In this document: positions 42,247 to 56,031 of the stretch, piece after piece
How the letters are laid out: each line of letters starts with the position of its first letter
Numbering within the stretch: position 1 is the first letter of the stretch
Assembly (NCBI GenBank): GCA_014529385.2
Contig: CM043957.1
Location: forward strand, 71,445,003-71,509,002
From: Adiantum capillus-veneris
Lineage: Eukaryota; Streptophyta; Polypodiopsida; Polypodiales; Pteridaceae
DNA length: 64,000 bases
Direction of reading: 5' to 3'
Notes under the pieces: model-generated
The model's input: only the letters and a program-made list of their open reading frames with translations
Told to the model about the DNA's origin: nothing
Databases searched by the model: none
Translations under genes and position numbers: made by a program

Positions 42247-42910
42247 GTGCTATTGAGGGTAAATGGACAAACCATGAGACCAATGAGTGCTATTACCAAT
42301 CAACGTATGATGAGTGCCAATGAGTGTTATTACCATGAGACCAATGAGTGCTATTACCGACCAAAGTATGATGGAAATGTTCAATATGTGCCTATGAGAC
42401 CACAAGGAGAACTCATGTACAAAGATCAGCCTAATATGGCCCCATCACAAAGACCACCGATGGGTATGGAAAGACCACAACCAGTGTTGGGTCAACAACC
42501 TCCATTTCTTGAACATAATGTAGTGCTTGTAAAGTACATACATTTAGAAGGAGTCATAGATAAACAAGCACTAGTGCCTGTTACGCCTTATGTTGAGCCG
42601 AGTCCATCTACAGTAATGGTAAAAGGAGAGTGGTATAATTCACATACACCTTCAATGGAAGAGTCTGTATATTATGCTACACTAGAGCTTATACCAATGT
42701 ACTTTTTTAGCTAATCAAGGTGTTAGACCTCTAATGGTAAGAGCCATGATTAAGCCAAAGACTGGAAACTGCCATAATTGTGGTGCATATGATCATTGGA
42801 AAAATGAATGCCCAGAACCTGACAATAACATTAAGCCAATTGAAGCTTTTTGTACACAATGTTGCAAGAAGGGTGGACACTTCCTTGAAGACTATCCAAA
42901 GACTCAATAA
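42247..42910 (+). pseudogene. Element D gag linker and zinc knuckles
   Basis: Pro/Gln/Met-rich linker with PQPVLGQQPP (also in element E). At 42768-42815 comes CHNCGAYDHWKNEC, CX2CX4HX4C. A second knuckle, CTQCCKKGGHFLEDY, has its last Cys replaced by Tyr. A frame change after 42714 separates linker and knuckles. Confidence 0.75.
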
Positions 42911-43589
42911 ACAAAGGAAAAGCAGTGGTGAATGTAGTATAAGTGATACCTAGTAGCTCTTCAGAAAGTGAACCTATTGTTCCAGTCAAGGTGATCACCA
43001 GAGCCCAAGATAAGAAAAAGAAACATAACTCCTTTGATGAATCAGAGAATACTAAAAATTCCTTGCAAAAGACCAAATAAAGAAGACGTCAAAGATATGA
43101 GATGTAAAAATAAAAACAAAAGGAAGAAATTGAGGAAAAAGCCAAAAAGCTATTCCAAGAAAAATTGAAAGAAATTGAGAGTGAAATCAAGGAAACCCCA
43201 ATAAAATCTGGAGGATCAATTTTGGTAGACAAAATTTTTGAGCCAATCGATGCAGCCTTGGAAGATTTCCAAGTGGGGCTTAAAGTAGGCCAAAATATAT
43301 AAAACAAATGGAAAAACTATCCTTCTCTAGATATGGAAGCAGTAAGCTTGAAGCTTATCAAAATTTGGTAAGAATTACTCAAAAATTTGCTGGAAAAACA
43401 AAAACCCAAGCTTGAGAGTATAGCAAAATCTAAGGAGCTTGTGGTAGAAACAAATAAAGAGAATATAAAGTGGTTGTAGAAGCCCACCTTGAAACTGAAG
43501 AGCCAAAACTCATAGTGCTTAACAGTGAAGATGCTTTAGATGGAATTCTGTTTGTGAAAGAAAACTGGCCATGACATTTATGGGAAAAA

Positions 43590-43878
43590 GGTAAGAGAGG
43601 TTAATGATGTGAGCATAACTTTGAAATCAGCTCCTCTAGAGGAAGTTTGGTTAGACAATTCACCTCCTGATATGGATATGGATATACAATCCTTGTATGG
43701 GTATTGCGGTTCTGAAGCATCAGGAATGTCTAAGCCATTGACTCTAAAAACACTACCCTCTTACTTAGGAGACAACAAAGATGAGTCCATAGTGTACAAA
43801 ACCACTAAGGTAAAACGAGCAAACCAGACCCTAGAGGTAGAGAACATCCATTCAATCTTATTGACACCCATTCAATGA
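43590..43878 (+). pseudogene. Element D region between zinc knuckle and protease
   Basis: SLYGYCGSEASGMSKPLTLKTLPSYLGD is collinear with SYWGDKGSVRSWNSQPMSLRTFPSYMGE in element E. It is conserved between the two elements but of unknown function. Stops surround it. Confidence 0.55.
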
Positions 43879-44059
43879 ACCCTTACCTTGGGAGAACATC
43901 AGACCATATTTATGGAATGATTTACAAAAAAACTCTAGATAAATAACAGGGCTAATCGCAAGAAATTTGGGTAAATTGAAACATGAATTGGATAACAAGG
44001 AGATTAGATCCGTCCCTATGAACAAAGATGGAGAATACTATGAGGGTGAAGAAGGAAAC

Positions 44060-44460
44060 GCAACCCTTCGGTGAGACATAATGATGTAGAAACCATGGCA
44101 ATACTTGATAGTGGGGCATACATAGCCATAGCCACAAATGTAGTATGGGAATCATGGGAAAAACCAGCCATTAGACAAACTCGAATGAAATTACAATTGG
44201 CTGATGGACACATAGAAAAACCCCTAAGACTGCTTGAAAAAGTGATAGTTAGTTCTTGTGGAATTGATTATCAACATACTTTTGCAATAGTGAACTTTTG
44301 AAAGAAACTTAATTATGAGATCATCTTGGGAAGGCCATTCATGCGGCAAGTACAACTCATTCAAGATTGGGAAAACAAGTACCTGTACTTGAAGCAAGTG
44401 GGATCAATCACAAGGGTTAATCTGAAAGATCACACTTATAGAGATGTAATGAAAAAAGTC
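44060..44460 (+). pseudogene. Element D protease
   Basis: MAILDSGAYIAIATNVVWESW keeps the canonical DSGA active site. LQLADGHIEKPL and IILGRPFMRQ follow, homologous to A and E. A stop after TFAIVNF (44299-44301) breaks the domain. Confidence 0.8.
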
Positions 44461-44727
44461 AAGAATTTGACTCAGTCTCTTCAGCTGAATCAAAGCTTCC
44501 ATCTTGGTTAAACAAAGACACTTGGAGGAGGAAGCGACTAAGCTCAACGAGTCCAAAGGCCACTCTACTAGCAAGGGTGTCTTGCGTGTCTGAACTCTCT
44601 ATCTTTGGATGTGTGGAGCTTCAAAAAATGGGAGTTTAAAACGAGAAGAATGTATCTTAGAAAGGGATTGCACAGATGATACATATATATGTGGACCCTT
44701 TTCAAAGCATTTGTTTGAACCATTTGA

Positions 44728-45330
44728 ATGGACGTGGATTTGGCAACAATGAATGTGTGTGTGAATATGTCTATGCCTACTCAATTTTGCAATGAGGATG
44801 GTTATGACATAATTCCCATACAAATGGTCTCAACCATTGAAATTGAAGATGAAGTTGAGGAACCCAAGGACTTATTGAAATCTCAACAAGTCTTTTCAGA
44901 CCTCTATTATGATGCTACTAATGACTTTGAAGAACATTCAACTACATCTGATGATTCTGGATCAGAAAAAGAACATGTGAGAGCCCAACTACAAATAAAA
45001 GGAGGAGAGGAAAAGTTTCTTGACTTTCCAAATCACAAACCAAGAAGATAGAAATGGCATAAAAGGAAAAGAGAAACAAAAAACTTGAAATCTAGACCTA
45101 TGCCATCAGTTTCTAGCAAAACATAGTTTTTGATGCAGATAGATGCACATGATTGTGTCAAAGACAAATCACGAGTAGTTATCCTTCAAAAAACAAGCAA
45201 GGTACATCAAAAACACCAAGGAAAATGCAAAAACAAAACTCAATCAAAACCTAAGTACCAAGATGACAAGTCATCCATGACACGGGTTGAACCAAAGAAA
45301 AGATATCAAGAGTTGAAGAAACTCTAAAGG
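44728..45330 (+). pseudogene. Element D protease-RT spacer
   Basis: MNVCVNMSMPTQFCNEDGYDIIPIQMV...FPNHKPRR is collinear with 63690-64000 of element E (TKFCDQDGYDVVPYYMV...FSNEKPRR). It is acidic in the middle and Lys-rich at the end. This shared, non-enzymatic spacer is specific to this group. Confidence 0.6.
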
Positions 45331-45569
45331 AGGTGTATACCACTGAAATGGAAACAACCAAGGAAGAGAACAAAGATGTAATGAGTGTTCCATATCATTA
45401 CAAAAATAATACTCTCCAAGACCAAAAGATCATAGTGGAACAACCTGTTAGGAAGCTAAAAAAGCAAGGTAATTCATATGGAGGACCTAAAAATGCAAGC
45501 AAAATATATTTAGATGAACCAGGAGAAGAGCCCAGACCTGCCTACATTGCTCATGACTTGACTAAAGAA

Positions 45570-46413
45570 GAAGAAGAAGAAGAGATTTTGCTAAGCTTAC
45601 TAAAAGAATACCAAGATGTCTTTGCTTGGTCTTATAAAGATCTCAAGGGTGTTGATCCAAAAATTTTGTAACATACCATTTCTATGAGAGATGATGCAAA
45701 ACCAAGTAGACCACGGCCATATACTTATAATGAAACATCTGCCAAAAAGATCAAAGAAGAGATAAAGAAGCTCAAGGAAGCCGAATTAATTTATGAAATT
45801 GAACACACAAATTGGGTGTCTCTGATTATGGTGGTACACAAGAGTATGTGTCAATCTCAAAAAAGTGAATGCACCACCATTTGAGATAACTACCCTCTTC
45901 CAATCACCTAGCATGTTTTAGAATGAGTTACAGGAAAAGAAACTTACAACTTTTTAGACGGCTTTTTGGGGTACAATCAACTTTTGATTGATCCAAAAGA
46001 TCAGCATAAAATTGCCTTTGCAACTGAATGGGATATTTTTGCCTATAAGTTTATGCCTTTTGGGTTAACCAATGCTCCTGCCACCTCCAAACATTGATGA
46101 GCCATTCTTTCAAAGAATATCTTAGGAATTTCTTGGCAGTATATATGGATGATTTATGTACACTCATCAGTCAAAGCTGATCATTTTGAACATCTCCAAA
46201 AAGGTCTTTGAAAAATGTAGAGTTTATAGGATTTGCTTAAATCCTGAAAAGTGCATATTTATGGCCAGACAAGGAAAACTTCTTGGACATATAGTGTCTA
46301 AAAATGACATAGTGATCGATATGGATAAAATTCATGTTATTGTTAAATTGCCAAGACCAGCAACAGTCAAAGGGGTTCAAATTTTCATGGGACATTGTGG
46401 ATATTATAGATGA
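45570..46413 (+). pseudogene. Element D reverse transcriptase
   Basis: DVFAWSYKDLKGVDP is the usual RT entry. Then come NYPLPIT, NFLDGFLGYNQLLIDPKDQHKIAFAT, YKFMPFGLTNAPAT and, in another frame at 46139-46153, VYMDDL with the catalytic Asp pair. LGHIVSKNDIVIDMDKI and FMGHCGYYR finish the domain. At least four stops or frame changes. Confidence 0.88.
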
Positions 46414-46422
46414 TTCATTTAT

Positions 46423-47184
46423 ATGTATGCTATAATCGCAAAACCCATGTATGGCCTGATTACACTCTTTGTATGGACTGATGAGTTTGAAGAATCCTTC
46501 ATGAAGATTAAACAAACTCTCACTATAGCCCCAATATTGAAAGCACCAGATTGGAATAAGATATTCCATGTACATGTTGATGCTTTCAGCTTTGCCATTG
46601 AGTGTATATTAGCTCAACCAGGGGACGAAAATATCAATTTTCCCATTTCCTATGCTAGTAGACAGTTAAATGTGGCAAAGAAAAACTATACAACCATCGA
46701 AAGAGAAGGAGTAGGGATGATCTATGTCATAAAAAAGTATAGACATTACCTATTAGCCAACAAATTTGTGTTCTTTGTGGACCACCAAGCTTTATTATAT
46801 TTGGTCAACAAGTCATGCAACACTGGAAGAATAGTGAGATGGTTTATCATTCTTTTGGAATTTGAATTCATTGTAGTTGTAAAAAAAGGCACAACACACC
46901 AAAGAGCAGATCATTTATCAAGGATTATTTCAAGAGAACCACCAAAAGGAGTAGAAGATGATATACCAGATGCATATTTGTTCTCCGTGGAAATGATACC
47001 GTGTTGGAATAAAAACATGGTTTCATTGATTACTATAGCTCAAGTGGATTCTCAAATATCTCTTCCTATTACACCAGGATTAATTGGGCAATTGGATATG
47101 TATCAATTACTAGCTGGGATTCTATACAAAAGAAATCAAGATGGAATCTTTCTTTTGTGTATTAATCCTGAGGAGAAAACTTAA
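46423..47184 (+). pseudogene. Element D RNase H and connection
   Basis: APDWNKIFHVHVDAFSFAIECILAQ carries the first acidic residue. ISYASRQLNVAKKNYTTIERE has the catalytic Glu. KFVFFVDHQALLYLVN and TTHQRADHLSRI complete the RNase H pattern. Open for 253 codons, the longest intact stretch of this element. Confidence 0.88.
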
Positions 47185-47241
47185 AACCTAAATCAAGCTC
47201 ACATTACCATAGTAGGACTTCACTTTGCAGAAGACCAAACT

Positions 47242-48125
47242 ATGCAACGGATCCTTAAACTTGGAGTATTTTGGCCAACCATGAGGAGTGATGTTCACTC
47301 ATTTGTGAAATACTATCTTCAAATCCAAAAACAAACACCCGTACCTCATGTGAGTCTATTTCAAATCTCACTCGTTCCTAAGTGGAGTAACTATATAGTT
47401 ACTTCCTTATCAAGCAGAACATTTCCTGAGGATATGAGTAAACGCCGCCAAAGAGCTATTGAAACTGAAGCAAGAGACTATGCTCTTATTGCAAACCAAT
47501 TGTATCGAAGGAGAAAGAAACAATATTTGCGTCTCTGTGCAAATGAAGATGAATATATACCCATTCTAGAAGAACCACATGCTGGATTAGTTGGAGGTCA
47601 CTTTTCTAGTGAAATCACCGCTAGAGAAATTTTAATGACAGGCATATGGTGGCCAACACTTTTTGCAGATGCCAAAGAATATGTTCGAAGATGTGACGCA
47701 TGCCAACGAGAAAAAATGCCAACAAGGGTAGATAGCATGCCATTAGGACCAATGATGGGGGCTAGAGCTTTTGCAAAATGGGGCATAGATTTTGTTGGAC
47801 CAATACAACCACCTAATTATAGAACTCAAACTCAATATATCATTGTAGCTACGGACTATTTGACCAAGTGGGCATAGGCTAAGGCAACCAGGAAGAAGGA
47901 TGCTAGAACCATAGCCGCATTCTTGTATGAGAATGTATTCACAAGATATGGACTTCCAGTAGAAATTATCAGTGATAGGGAACTCATTTCCTCAATGAGG
48001 TAATTGAGTATCTACTGAATGAATTTAAGATCATCCATAAAAAATCCGCTCCTTACCATCCACAAGCAAATGGACAAGCTGAGCACACGAATAAAATTCT
48101 TAGCTGGTATTGACTAAAGTGGTTA
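47242..48125 (+). pseudogene. Element D integrase
   Basis: Zinc-binding HHCC (HAGLVGGH...CDACQRE) is followed by KWGIDFVGPI with the first Asp, EIISDREL with the second, and HPQANGQAEHTNKIL with the Glu, in shifted frames after the stop at 47875-47877. The C-terminal domain is barely recognisable. Confidence 0.85.
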
Positions 48126-48952
<827 letters not shown>

Positions 48953-48953
48953 T

Positions 48954-49640
48954 CCCCTTCCACGAGCAGGTAGGCGAGTGCTGGTTGAAAGGCCCCGGGG
49001 ATAAGGTGGGCGGGTGTTGGTTGACAGGTCCCACGTGCGAGAGGCAGTAGGGCTACCGTCGTGCAGACTTTCTCACTCTAAGCACACTCAATGTCATTGT
49101 GATGCTAGATTGTAGGCGCCATTGGCCTGGAGAATCTGCTTTCGCCATGTGTTCGAGGGGGGGGATCCCTCCCCCTTTTATTATAGTACAGATAAGAAAG
49201 TGATAAAATCATTAGGTTGAGTTTAATTGGAATCAGTGCTCGCAAAAGGATTGCCTCAGCTTAGCCTTGAGCTGGTTGAAAATCTAGGCTAGTTGGTTAC
49301 AAACCATGGTAAAGGGAAGAAAACTCTATGAACTATGTAAGAGAATAGTTCAAAATTTCAAATTTTTCGCTAGTATTTTTGGCTTGCGTCTTTGCAAGGA
49401 GGAATCTTGGCCACCAGTGTTCAGAACAGTGTGCCTCAACTTAGCCTTGAGTCGACTAAAAATCGAGATTAGCCGATTACAAGCAAGGGCAAAAAATCAG
49501 TAAATTATACGAGAAAATTTTTCAAAATCCTATAGGTTTGAAAATTTCTACTGGTAGTTCTGATTTGCATCTTTACATGCAGGAGACTCGACCACTTAAG
49601 AAAAAAGATTTTCCCAAACGTTGTCGATTGCAAATATATG

Positions 49641-49700
<60 letters not shown>

Positions 49701-50586
49701 ATATACTAGAATTATGCAAGGTGAAGCTTCACTTTGGAATTCGAAAACAATAGAATGCAAGAAAAGGCAAGACATGTCAAGGATGTGACATGAAAGGTGA
49801 AATAAAAATATCCATTCAATACTTTAAAACCAAAATAATATTTACGATAAGTCTCAATCATCACAAACCATTGAAAGTATGCCTAGCTCAGCTCATCTCT
49901 ACGGCCCCTTCCACGAGCAGGTAGGCGAGTGCTGGTTGAAAGGCCCTGGGGATAAGGTGGGCGGGTGTTGGTTGACAGGTCCCACGTGCGAGAGGCAGTA
50001 GGGCTACCGTCGTGCACACTTTCTCACTCTAAGCACACTCAATGTCATTGTGATGCTAGATTGTAGGCGCCATTGGCCTGGAGAATCTGCTTTCGCCATG
50101 TGTTCGCAAGGGGGGGGATCCCTCCCCCTTTTATTATAGTACAGATAAGAAAGTGATAAAATCATTAGGTTGAGTTTAATTGGAATCAGTGCTCGCAAAA
50201 GGATTGCCTCAGCTTAGCCTTGAGCTGGTTGAAAATCTAGGCTAGTTGGTTACAAACCATGGTAAAGGGAAGAAAACTCTATGAACTATGTAAGAGAATA
50301 GTTCAAAATTTCAAATTTTTCGCTAGTATTTTTGGCTTGCGTCTTTGCGAGGAGGAATCTTGGCCACCAGTGTTCAGAACAGTGTGCCTCAACTTAGCCT
50401 TGAGCCAACTAAAAATCGAGATTAGCCGATTACAAACAAGGGCAAAAAATCAGTAAATTATACGAGAAAATTTTTCAAAATCCTATAGGTTTGAAAATTT
50501 CTACTAGTAGTTCCGATTTGCGTCTTTACATGCAGGAGACTCGACCACTTAAGAAAAAAGATTTTTCCAAACGTTGTCGATTGCAA

Positions 50587-50625
<39 letters not shown>

Positions 50626-50850
50626 TGTGTGTGTGTGTATAGAATATACTAGAATTATGCAAGGTGAAGCTTCACTTTGGAATTCGAAAACAATAGTATG
50701 CAAGAAAAGGCAAGACATGTCAAGGATATGACATGAAAGGTGAAATAAAAATATCCATTCAATACTTTAAAATCAAAATAATATTTAAGATAAGTCTCAA
50801 TCATCACAAACCATTGAAAGGATGCCTAGCTCAGCTCATCTCTAAGGCCT
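48954..50850 (+). repeat. 951-bp tandem duplication, two units
   Basis: ccccttccacgagcag starts at 48954 and 49905. The units (48954-49904 and 49905 to about 50850) are nearly the same throughout, including a (GT)n tract (49637-49697 and 50592-50639) that differs in length. No gene; the 65-codon frames at 49306 and 50259 are the same noncoding stretch. Confidence 0.92.
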
Positions 50851-51331
50851 CTTTTCAAAAGCCAAAAACAAAGGTGAGGAGTCACGATGGCCTGCAAAAA
50901 ATAAAGTAGAGGTGAGAGTTTTGAGGACCAAGCAGGAAATGCAAATCAAAGAAGACAAGTGCTTGCCACGGCTATTTTGGCTAGGCTATGTCAATGGTTT
51001 TTCCCAACAATGTCAAATTTAAGTTCTATCTTTAAAGCGTTGGCATATCCTCCTTTGTGGTGTAAATTTCCTAGTCAAAGATCAAATTTTTCTTTTGAAG
51101 ATTTATTAGCCCTTATTTTTCAAGGCAAAAATTTGTGTTGACGGTCAAACATAGAAGGAGCTTTTTCAACTTTTTTGTATCATTATTTTTAAAGCGAAAT
51201 AACAGTTTTGTAATATTTGATCGACCAATATTCTTTGTAGGAACAAACCTTTAAGAAGGATTTGCATATAAGTCAATTTTTGTAACCTTAAGCCAACTTT
51301 TGAATTAATCAATTCCAAAGTTTACTGTGCG

Positions 51332-51389
<58 letters not shown>

Positions 51390-52466
51390 GTAATTTATTC
51401 TCTTTCCTACACGTTTTACGGAACCTCCATTGCAAAAGCGACACCACCAATGTGTTAGAAATAGCTAGGGCTTCCTTCCAATGCCAAGTTTGCACAATTC
51501 CGGTGTTGTCGTGAAGCAAGCTCCTACGAGGTTCCGGGTGAGTTTTCTTGCAAACCGTGTCTGTTTTGTGATTTCTTTATACCTATGGGTTCACGGTGAG
51601 TAGAACTATGGATTACGACCATGCACAGCAAAAAGTGGTGACCTACATTTTGCTACATGTCTTTATACGTGATTGTCACACGAGGTGGTTTGAGGTAGGA
51701 TACCAAGTCATAGTCCATAGGTTAATGATCTCTTGATGAGGAGAGTGTATCATGTGAGAGTGTATCATGTGGGTTTCGTGACATTTTGAATGCGTTTGGT
51801 TGTCTACTTTTGGATAGCATGAGCATCGTAGGTTGAGTTGCTTTCACTAGTGCATAGTATTTAGATGTAATTTCCTCAAGTAGAGATTGTCTTAGAAGGT
51901 CAAGAAGGTGCTTGACATCCATCTTCTTGTTTCCACGCGCCTATGGGTTAAGCTTCATCCTTGGCTGACATAGAGTTGTTGGTTTTGTTCTCTCTATGCT
52001 AGCATCTGCTCGCGGCGTATTCACCAACATTGGTGCCACTTAGTTTAGCTAGGATCCATAGAGAGGTGCTAGGGAGCGTGTGTCTTGCCTTGGTCACCCG
52101 TGTAAATGGCTTTTAGTTTAGATTTGTATATGTTTTGGTGTTTGAGTGGTTGATGAGGTGATAAAAGCATTAGCTAGTCAGTGCGTGGCAGTTAAGTGTT
52201 TTTCTACTCACAATTGCAAAGTCCCATTTTTTTTATGTTTAGGAGTAGCTTTAGGTAGATGATTTGATCTTGATCTAGAGTTTTCCATCAATGAAAATTT
52301 GCTTAAAATGTTTATTTGCATTGAAATCTTGAAAAGAATTTTATTCTCAATTGAAACAGTGCAAAAACAAAGTTCACAAAAAGGTTCTGCATGTCTGAGG
52401 ATTGTTAAAAACCTAAGAAGACATTTGGGAGGGTTATGCACATAAAAATCTCAAATCTACAAAGCT
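50851..52466. other. Unassigned sequence
   Basis: (GT)n and (GA)n at 51334-51391. No supported gene, RNA or repeat otherwise. Confidence 0.5.
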
Positions 52467-53751
52467 AGACATTATAAGCGTATAATGTCTCAAGGGATAA
52501 AAAGAAACCAAAACAGTGAAAATTGATTGTACCAGTGTGTTCAAAGGGTCATTATACCCTAGTAACACCTTACGGGGGGAGTTTTGGCATAGAATTGAGG
52601 ACCAAAAGCCAAAATATGGAATGGTTGTGACTGAAAAAAGCAAAAACTAGTGTTCATGAGCACTTTTGAGCTTTAAAGTTTGCTATAAACACATGTGCAT
52701 GTTGCTGATGAGAAGGGGAACTTAGAATAGAAACAAATCTAAAATCTGAGATGATAGACATCATACGCATATGATGTCTCCAATCTAGATTTGGGTATTG
52801 ACCTGCATATCTGGCATCACCAAAGCACTTGGAAGGCAATGCTAAGCTTGATTGCAAGATTTCACATCATTTGGACAACCAATCTGACATTTGAGGAGGA
52901 GAATTTTGCAGATTCTAGCTAATAAAAATGAATAGTGGTGAACTGGTGTAAAATTGACATCAAAACCTAATTTTAGGCACAGACACTTGGTGTTTACATA
53001 GAAGAGAACCTTCAGCAAAAACAAAAGTCTAATCTCTGAAAAAACACATCATACACGTATGATGTGTTTTGGCCCAGAATAGACTCAACTTGTACGAGTG
53101 AGTATTCCCTACTGTCCTACAGCATTGAAGGAGTTCGTAGCTAAATTTCATTGCATTTCGACCAAATTCTGAGCTTGAAAAGACCAAGAAACAGTCCAGA
53201 CATTTTGCACACCCAATTTGGCTATAACATGCAAAAAATTGGTTCAAAATCAATTCAAAAAGTAGTTGGGAGTTCCTTAAGTGTTGAACTACCTCGGAGC
53301 AATACTCATCTCAGCAAAAAAACATCATACGCGTATGATGTGTTTTTGGTGATTTTGAACTTTTTTGAAATTTTGACTATACAAGGTGTATAAGCACACC
53401 ATTTTAAGCATAAATCTGCAAAAAGTTCTTTATTCTGAGAAAAAAGACATCATACGCGTATGATGTGTTTTTGACCTTGATTGACTCCAAAGTCTAAATT
53501 TGTGCATACCTTAGTATTGTAAGGGACCTTAGCCAATAGCCAAAATTTCATGGAATTTGGAGCATAATTGGGCCAGGAAGTGCCAAAGGACAAAAATTGG
53601 GCCAGAGTCAAGCTTGATCTGACTATAACTTGCACAAAATTGGTTCAAATTCAGATTTGAAAGTTTTTTAGAGTTCCTTGCTTGGTAGAGAATATCTGGA
53701 GAAGAAATCTTCTCATTTTTGCCAAATAGATATTATACACTTATAATGTCT
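52467..53751. repeat. Array of six near-palindromes, mostly about 285 bp apart
   Basis: Sites at 52467-52490, 52757-52778, 53045-53066, 53323-53340, 53448-53465 and 53728-53751. The consensus is gacatcatacgcgtatgatgtc with paired changes: four sites have CATCATAC/GTATGATG-type arms, two have CATTATA or TATTATA arms with matching partners. Spacings are 290, 288, 278, 125 and 280 bp. The DNA between is a diverged tandem unit (for example tgcacaaaattggttcaaattc and tgcaaaaaattggttcaaaatc). No coding frame. Confidence 0.8.
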
Positions 53752-54121
53752 AAAAGCCAGAGTTAGAACCCTCTTGGTTGGATTGAACCTGCCAGAGTGT
53801 TCAAACTAACTCTCTAACAAACCATTTTACAAGTCAAATCAGCGTGAAGAACATATACAAGGAACCAAACCTCCACAAAACAAACTTTGGACGAAAAGTA
53901 CATGCATGGTCTTACTAATCAACACTGAATATTACTGAAGTGAGAATCATTGTTGACAAAGATTTGCAGAGTCTGAAGTTTTATACAGATAGCCACCAGC
54001 AAGGTCACGCAAGTCAAGACCAATCAAAAGTACAATCAGTCAACCAATTGGAGAGCTGGAAGAGTAGCCTGGATAAGGAACGACATAGCAAGCTTTTGAG
54101 GTGAAAGGTTTGGATTGATAG

Positions 54122-54999
54122 TTGTGTGTTAAGGAATTGATGTATTTAAGATTAGGGAGAAACAGGGCCAAAGGACAAAGATCACAAGGAGATCAGACCA
54201 GCTTACTGTCTACTAAGGAGAGTGTGACCCAAGCGAGAATAGATCCACTAGCACCAATTATAGAAGACGGTAGTGGGACCGATACCTCTTCTGAACAATC
54301 TATTTACCTCATGACTTACCAAAACACCACTGTTAACCGACCAAGCCAAGTAGGAGGAGGTAGCATTTCTAAGAACCCCACTCGAATAATGAGGTTTACA
54401 ACCCTTTACTTAGAAGGACCAAATGCCCATGGGGCTCTGGTATATGTTGATGAAAGGGGATGTTAAAGCATATGTATTATAGAAAAACCAATCGAAGGAG
54501 TGGATGCCCTTCTAGTTTACGATGATCGGGATAGATTTCGTGATGAAGAGGGAATACATTACCTCATCATTAAGGACCCAAAGAACTATAACAAGTTCGT
54601 GGACAATGTTGTAAAAGGGAAGAGGTTTCTAAAATCAACAAAATACGTCCTCAGATAGACCTTCCTAACGCCACCCTCGTGTTTGACAAGAAGGTGACTA
54701 ACCAAGGAATGGTAGGAATCTACAAGTACTTGAATGGGAGATTCAAAACATATTTTCGGTGTCTAGCACCTCCCGCCTTTGAGTTAAGCACAAAAAAGAC
54801 TTTATACTTATTCTCGTATGAATCAGGTGAAAAGGGTCTAATAATATATGTTGACAAATACGAACGGGAGTATGTGCTGATAGAGAAAGCGGAGGTAGCG
54901 AGATTGATAGTCACCAGAGTAATTCCAACAAATCATGTTGCAACTCAAGGACTAAACCCTACCCCTAGCAAGTCTACCAATCCCTTTGAGAAAATATAG
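54122..54999 (+). pseudogene. Element E N-terminal gag region
   Basis: Fragments in three frames: TRIMRFTTLYLEGPNAHGALVYVDERG, then YDDRDRFRDEEGIHYLIIKDPKNY, then KKTLYLFSYESGEKGLIIYVDKYEREY. Two similar beta-rich blocks, LxxYVDE and IIYVDKYE, hint at a duplicated fold. Not recognised as a known domain. Confidence 0.5.
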
Positions 55000-55085
55000 A
55001 ATACGACCAAATTTCAAACTAGGCAAGATAGAATGGTAGAAATGTCAACTAGGCAAGTTAGAATGGTAGAAACCCAAATCTTGAA

Positions 55086-56031
55086 GTGTTGCAATCTTGG
55101 TTTCAACCCACAGTAACGGGGGAACAGGAGTTCTATAGAGGAGAAGTCCCTATTACAAACAAATCATATGTGACCCCTATAGTCTCATCAATGCCTACTT
55201 ATTCTTACTCTTATCCCAAGGAGAGCAAGAGACCAACAATAGTGCCGACTATAGTAGGATTCCCCTATATGGAGAGAATCAAGACGAAAAGAAGAATTGT
55301 AGCAGAACCACCTGTTGAAAGGTGGATAGGAGAAGCAATTGATGAAAGATTGAGACATGAACAAGACCATGTAAGGGAAGAAGGACAAGGAGATTCCACA
55401 GATAGGCTGGTACCAGATCATAGACGTGTTAGACCTTCTCAAGTCTAGAAATGGGCTAGCAAGAAATATTCATGGGAAATAGACCCTAGAGATCACGTGG
55501 CAATGTTCTTGAGAGTGATCCGAGCAGAAGAGGTTAGGGACTACGATATACAGTTTGCTAGATTTGGACTCATCTTGGAGAAAGATGCCACCACCTTGTT
55601 TGCTTCTGTTGAAAGACGGGATTTCAAGACCATCCAAGAAGTATTTGACAAATTTGTGGAGGAATTCTCTCAAAAAGGGATAGCCCACAATATGCTCTCA
55701 AATCCATAAGTTCAAGCAGAAAGAGGGAGAATCTGTCAGGAAGGCAACCCTAGGGTTGAAATGATGCGTAAGATTCTACCCAATGGAAGAATTACCTACT
55801 CAATCTAGACTCGGGTTGATATTTATCCAAGGATTGAGAAATGCAGACCTTCAAAAGGATTTGCATATGAAGAAAATCCCCACTCTGAATGAGTTAACCA
55901 AAGAGGCTTTATTCCTGGTAGATAATTGTGCGATCTACAAGGATGGAGATCAAAGAGACAGAGATGATGATTCATCATCTCAACAAAGTGGAACTAAATC
56001 CATGAAATCAGCACAACGAAATGAACCATAG
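55086..56031 (+). pseudogene. Element E gag capsid region
   Basis: RDYDIQFARFGLILEKDATTLFASVE, FKTIQEVFDKFVEEFSQKG and RLGLIFIQGLRNADLQKDL follow the retrotransposon-gag order (W-like block, FxxxF helix, FxxGL). Stops at about 55446 and 55707 break the frame. Confidence 0.7.

Larger units (their letters stand above)
41800..48125 (+). mobile_element. Ty3/gypsy element D, near-complete gag-pol, decayed
   Basis: Gag, two zinc knuckles, protease, RT, RNase H and integrase occur in that order on the plus strand, with many stops and frameshifts. The order protease-RT-RNase H-integrase and the residues mark it as Ty3/gypsy. No chromodomain is visible, and the primer-site family of its relative B suggests the Athila/Tat side. 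It is homologous to element E and, up to the protease, to element A. Confidence 0.88.

Noticed and set aside
51722-51922. Minus-strand frame resembling a copia RNase H (LLEEITSKYYALVKATQ)
   Set aside because: Similarity too weak and too short to support.
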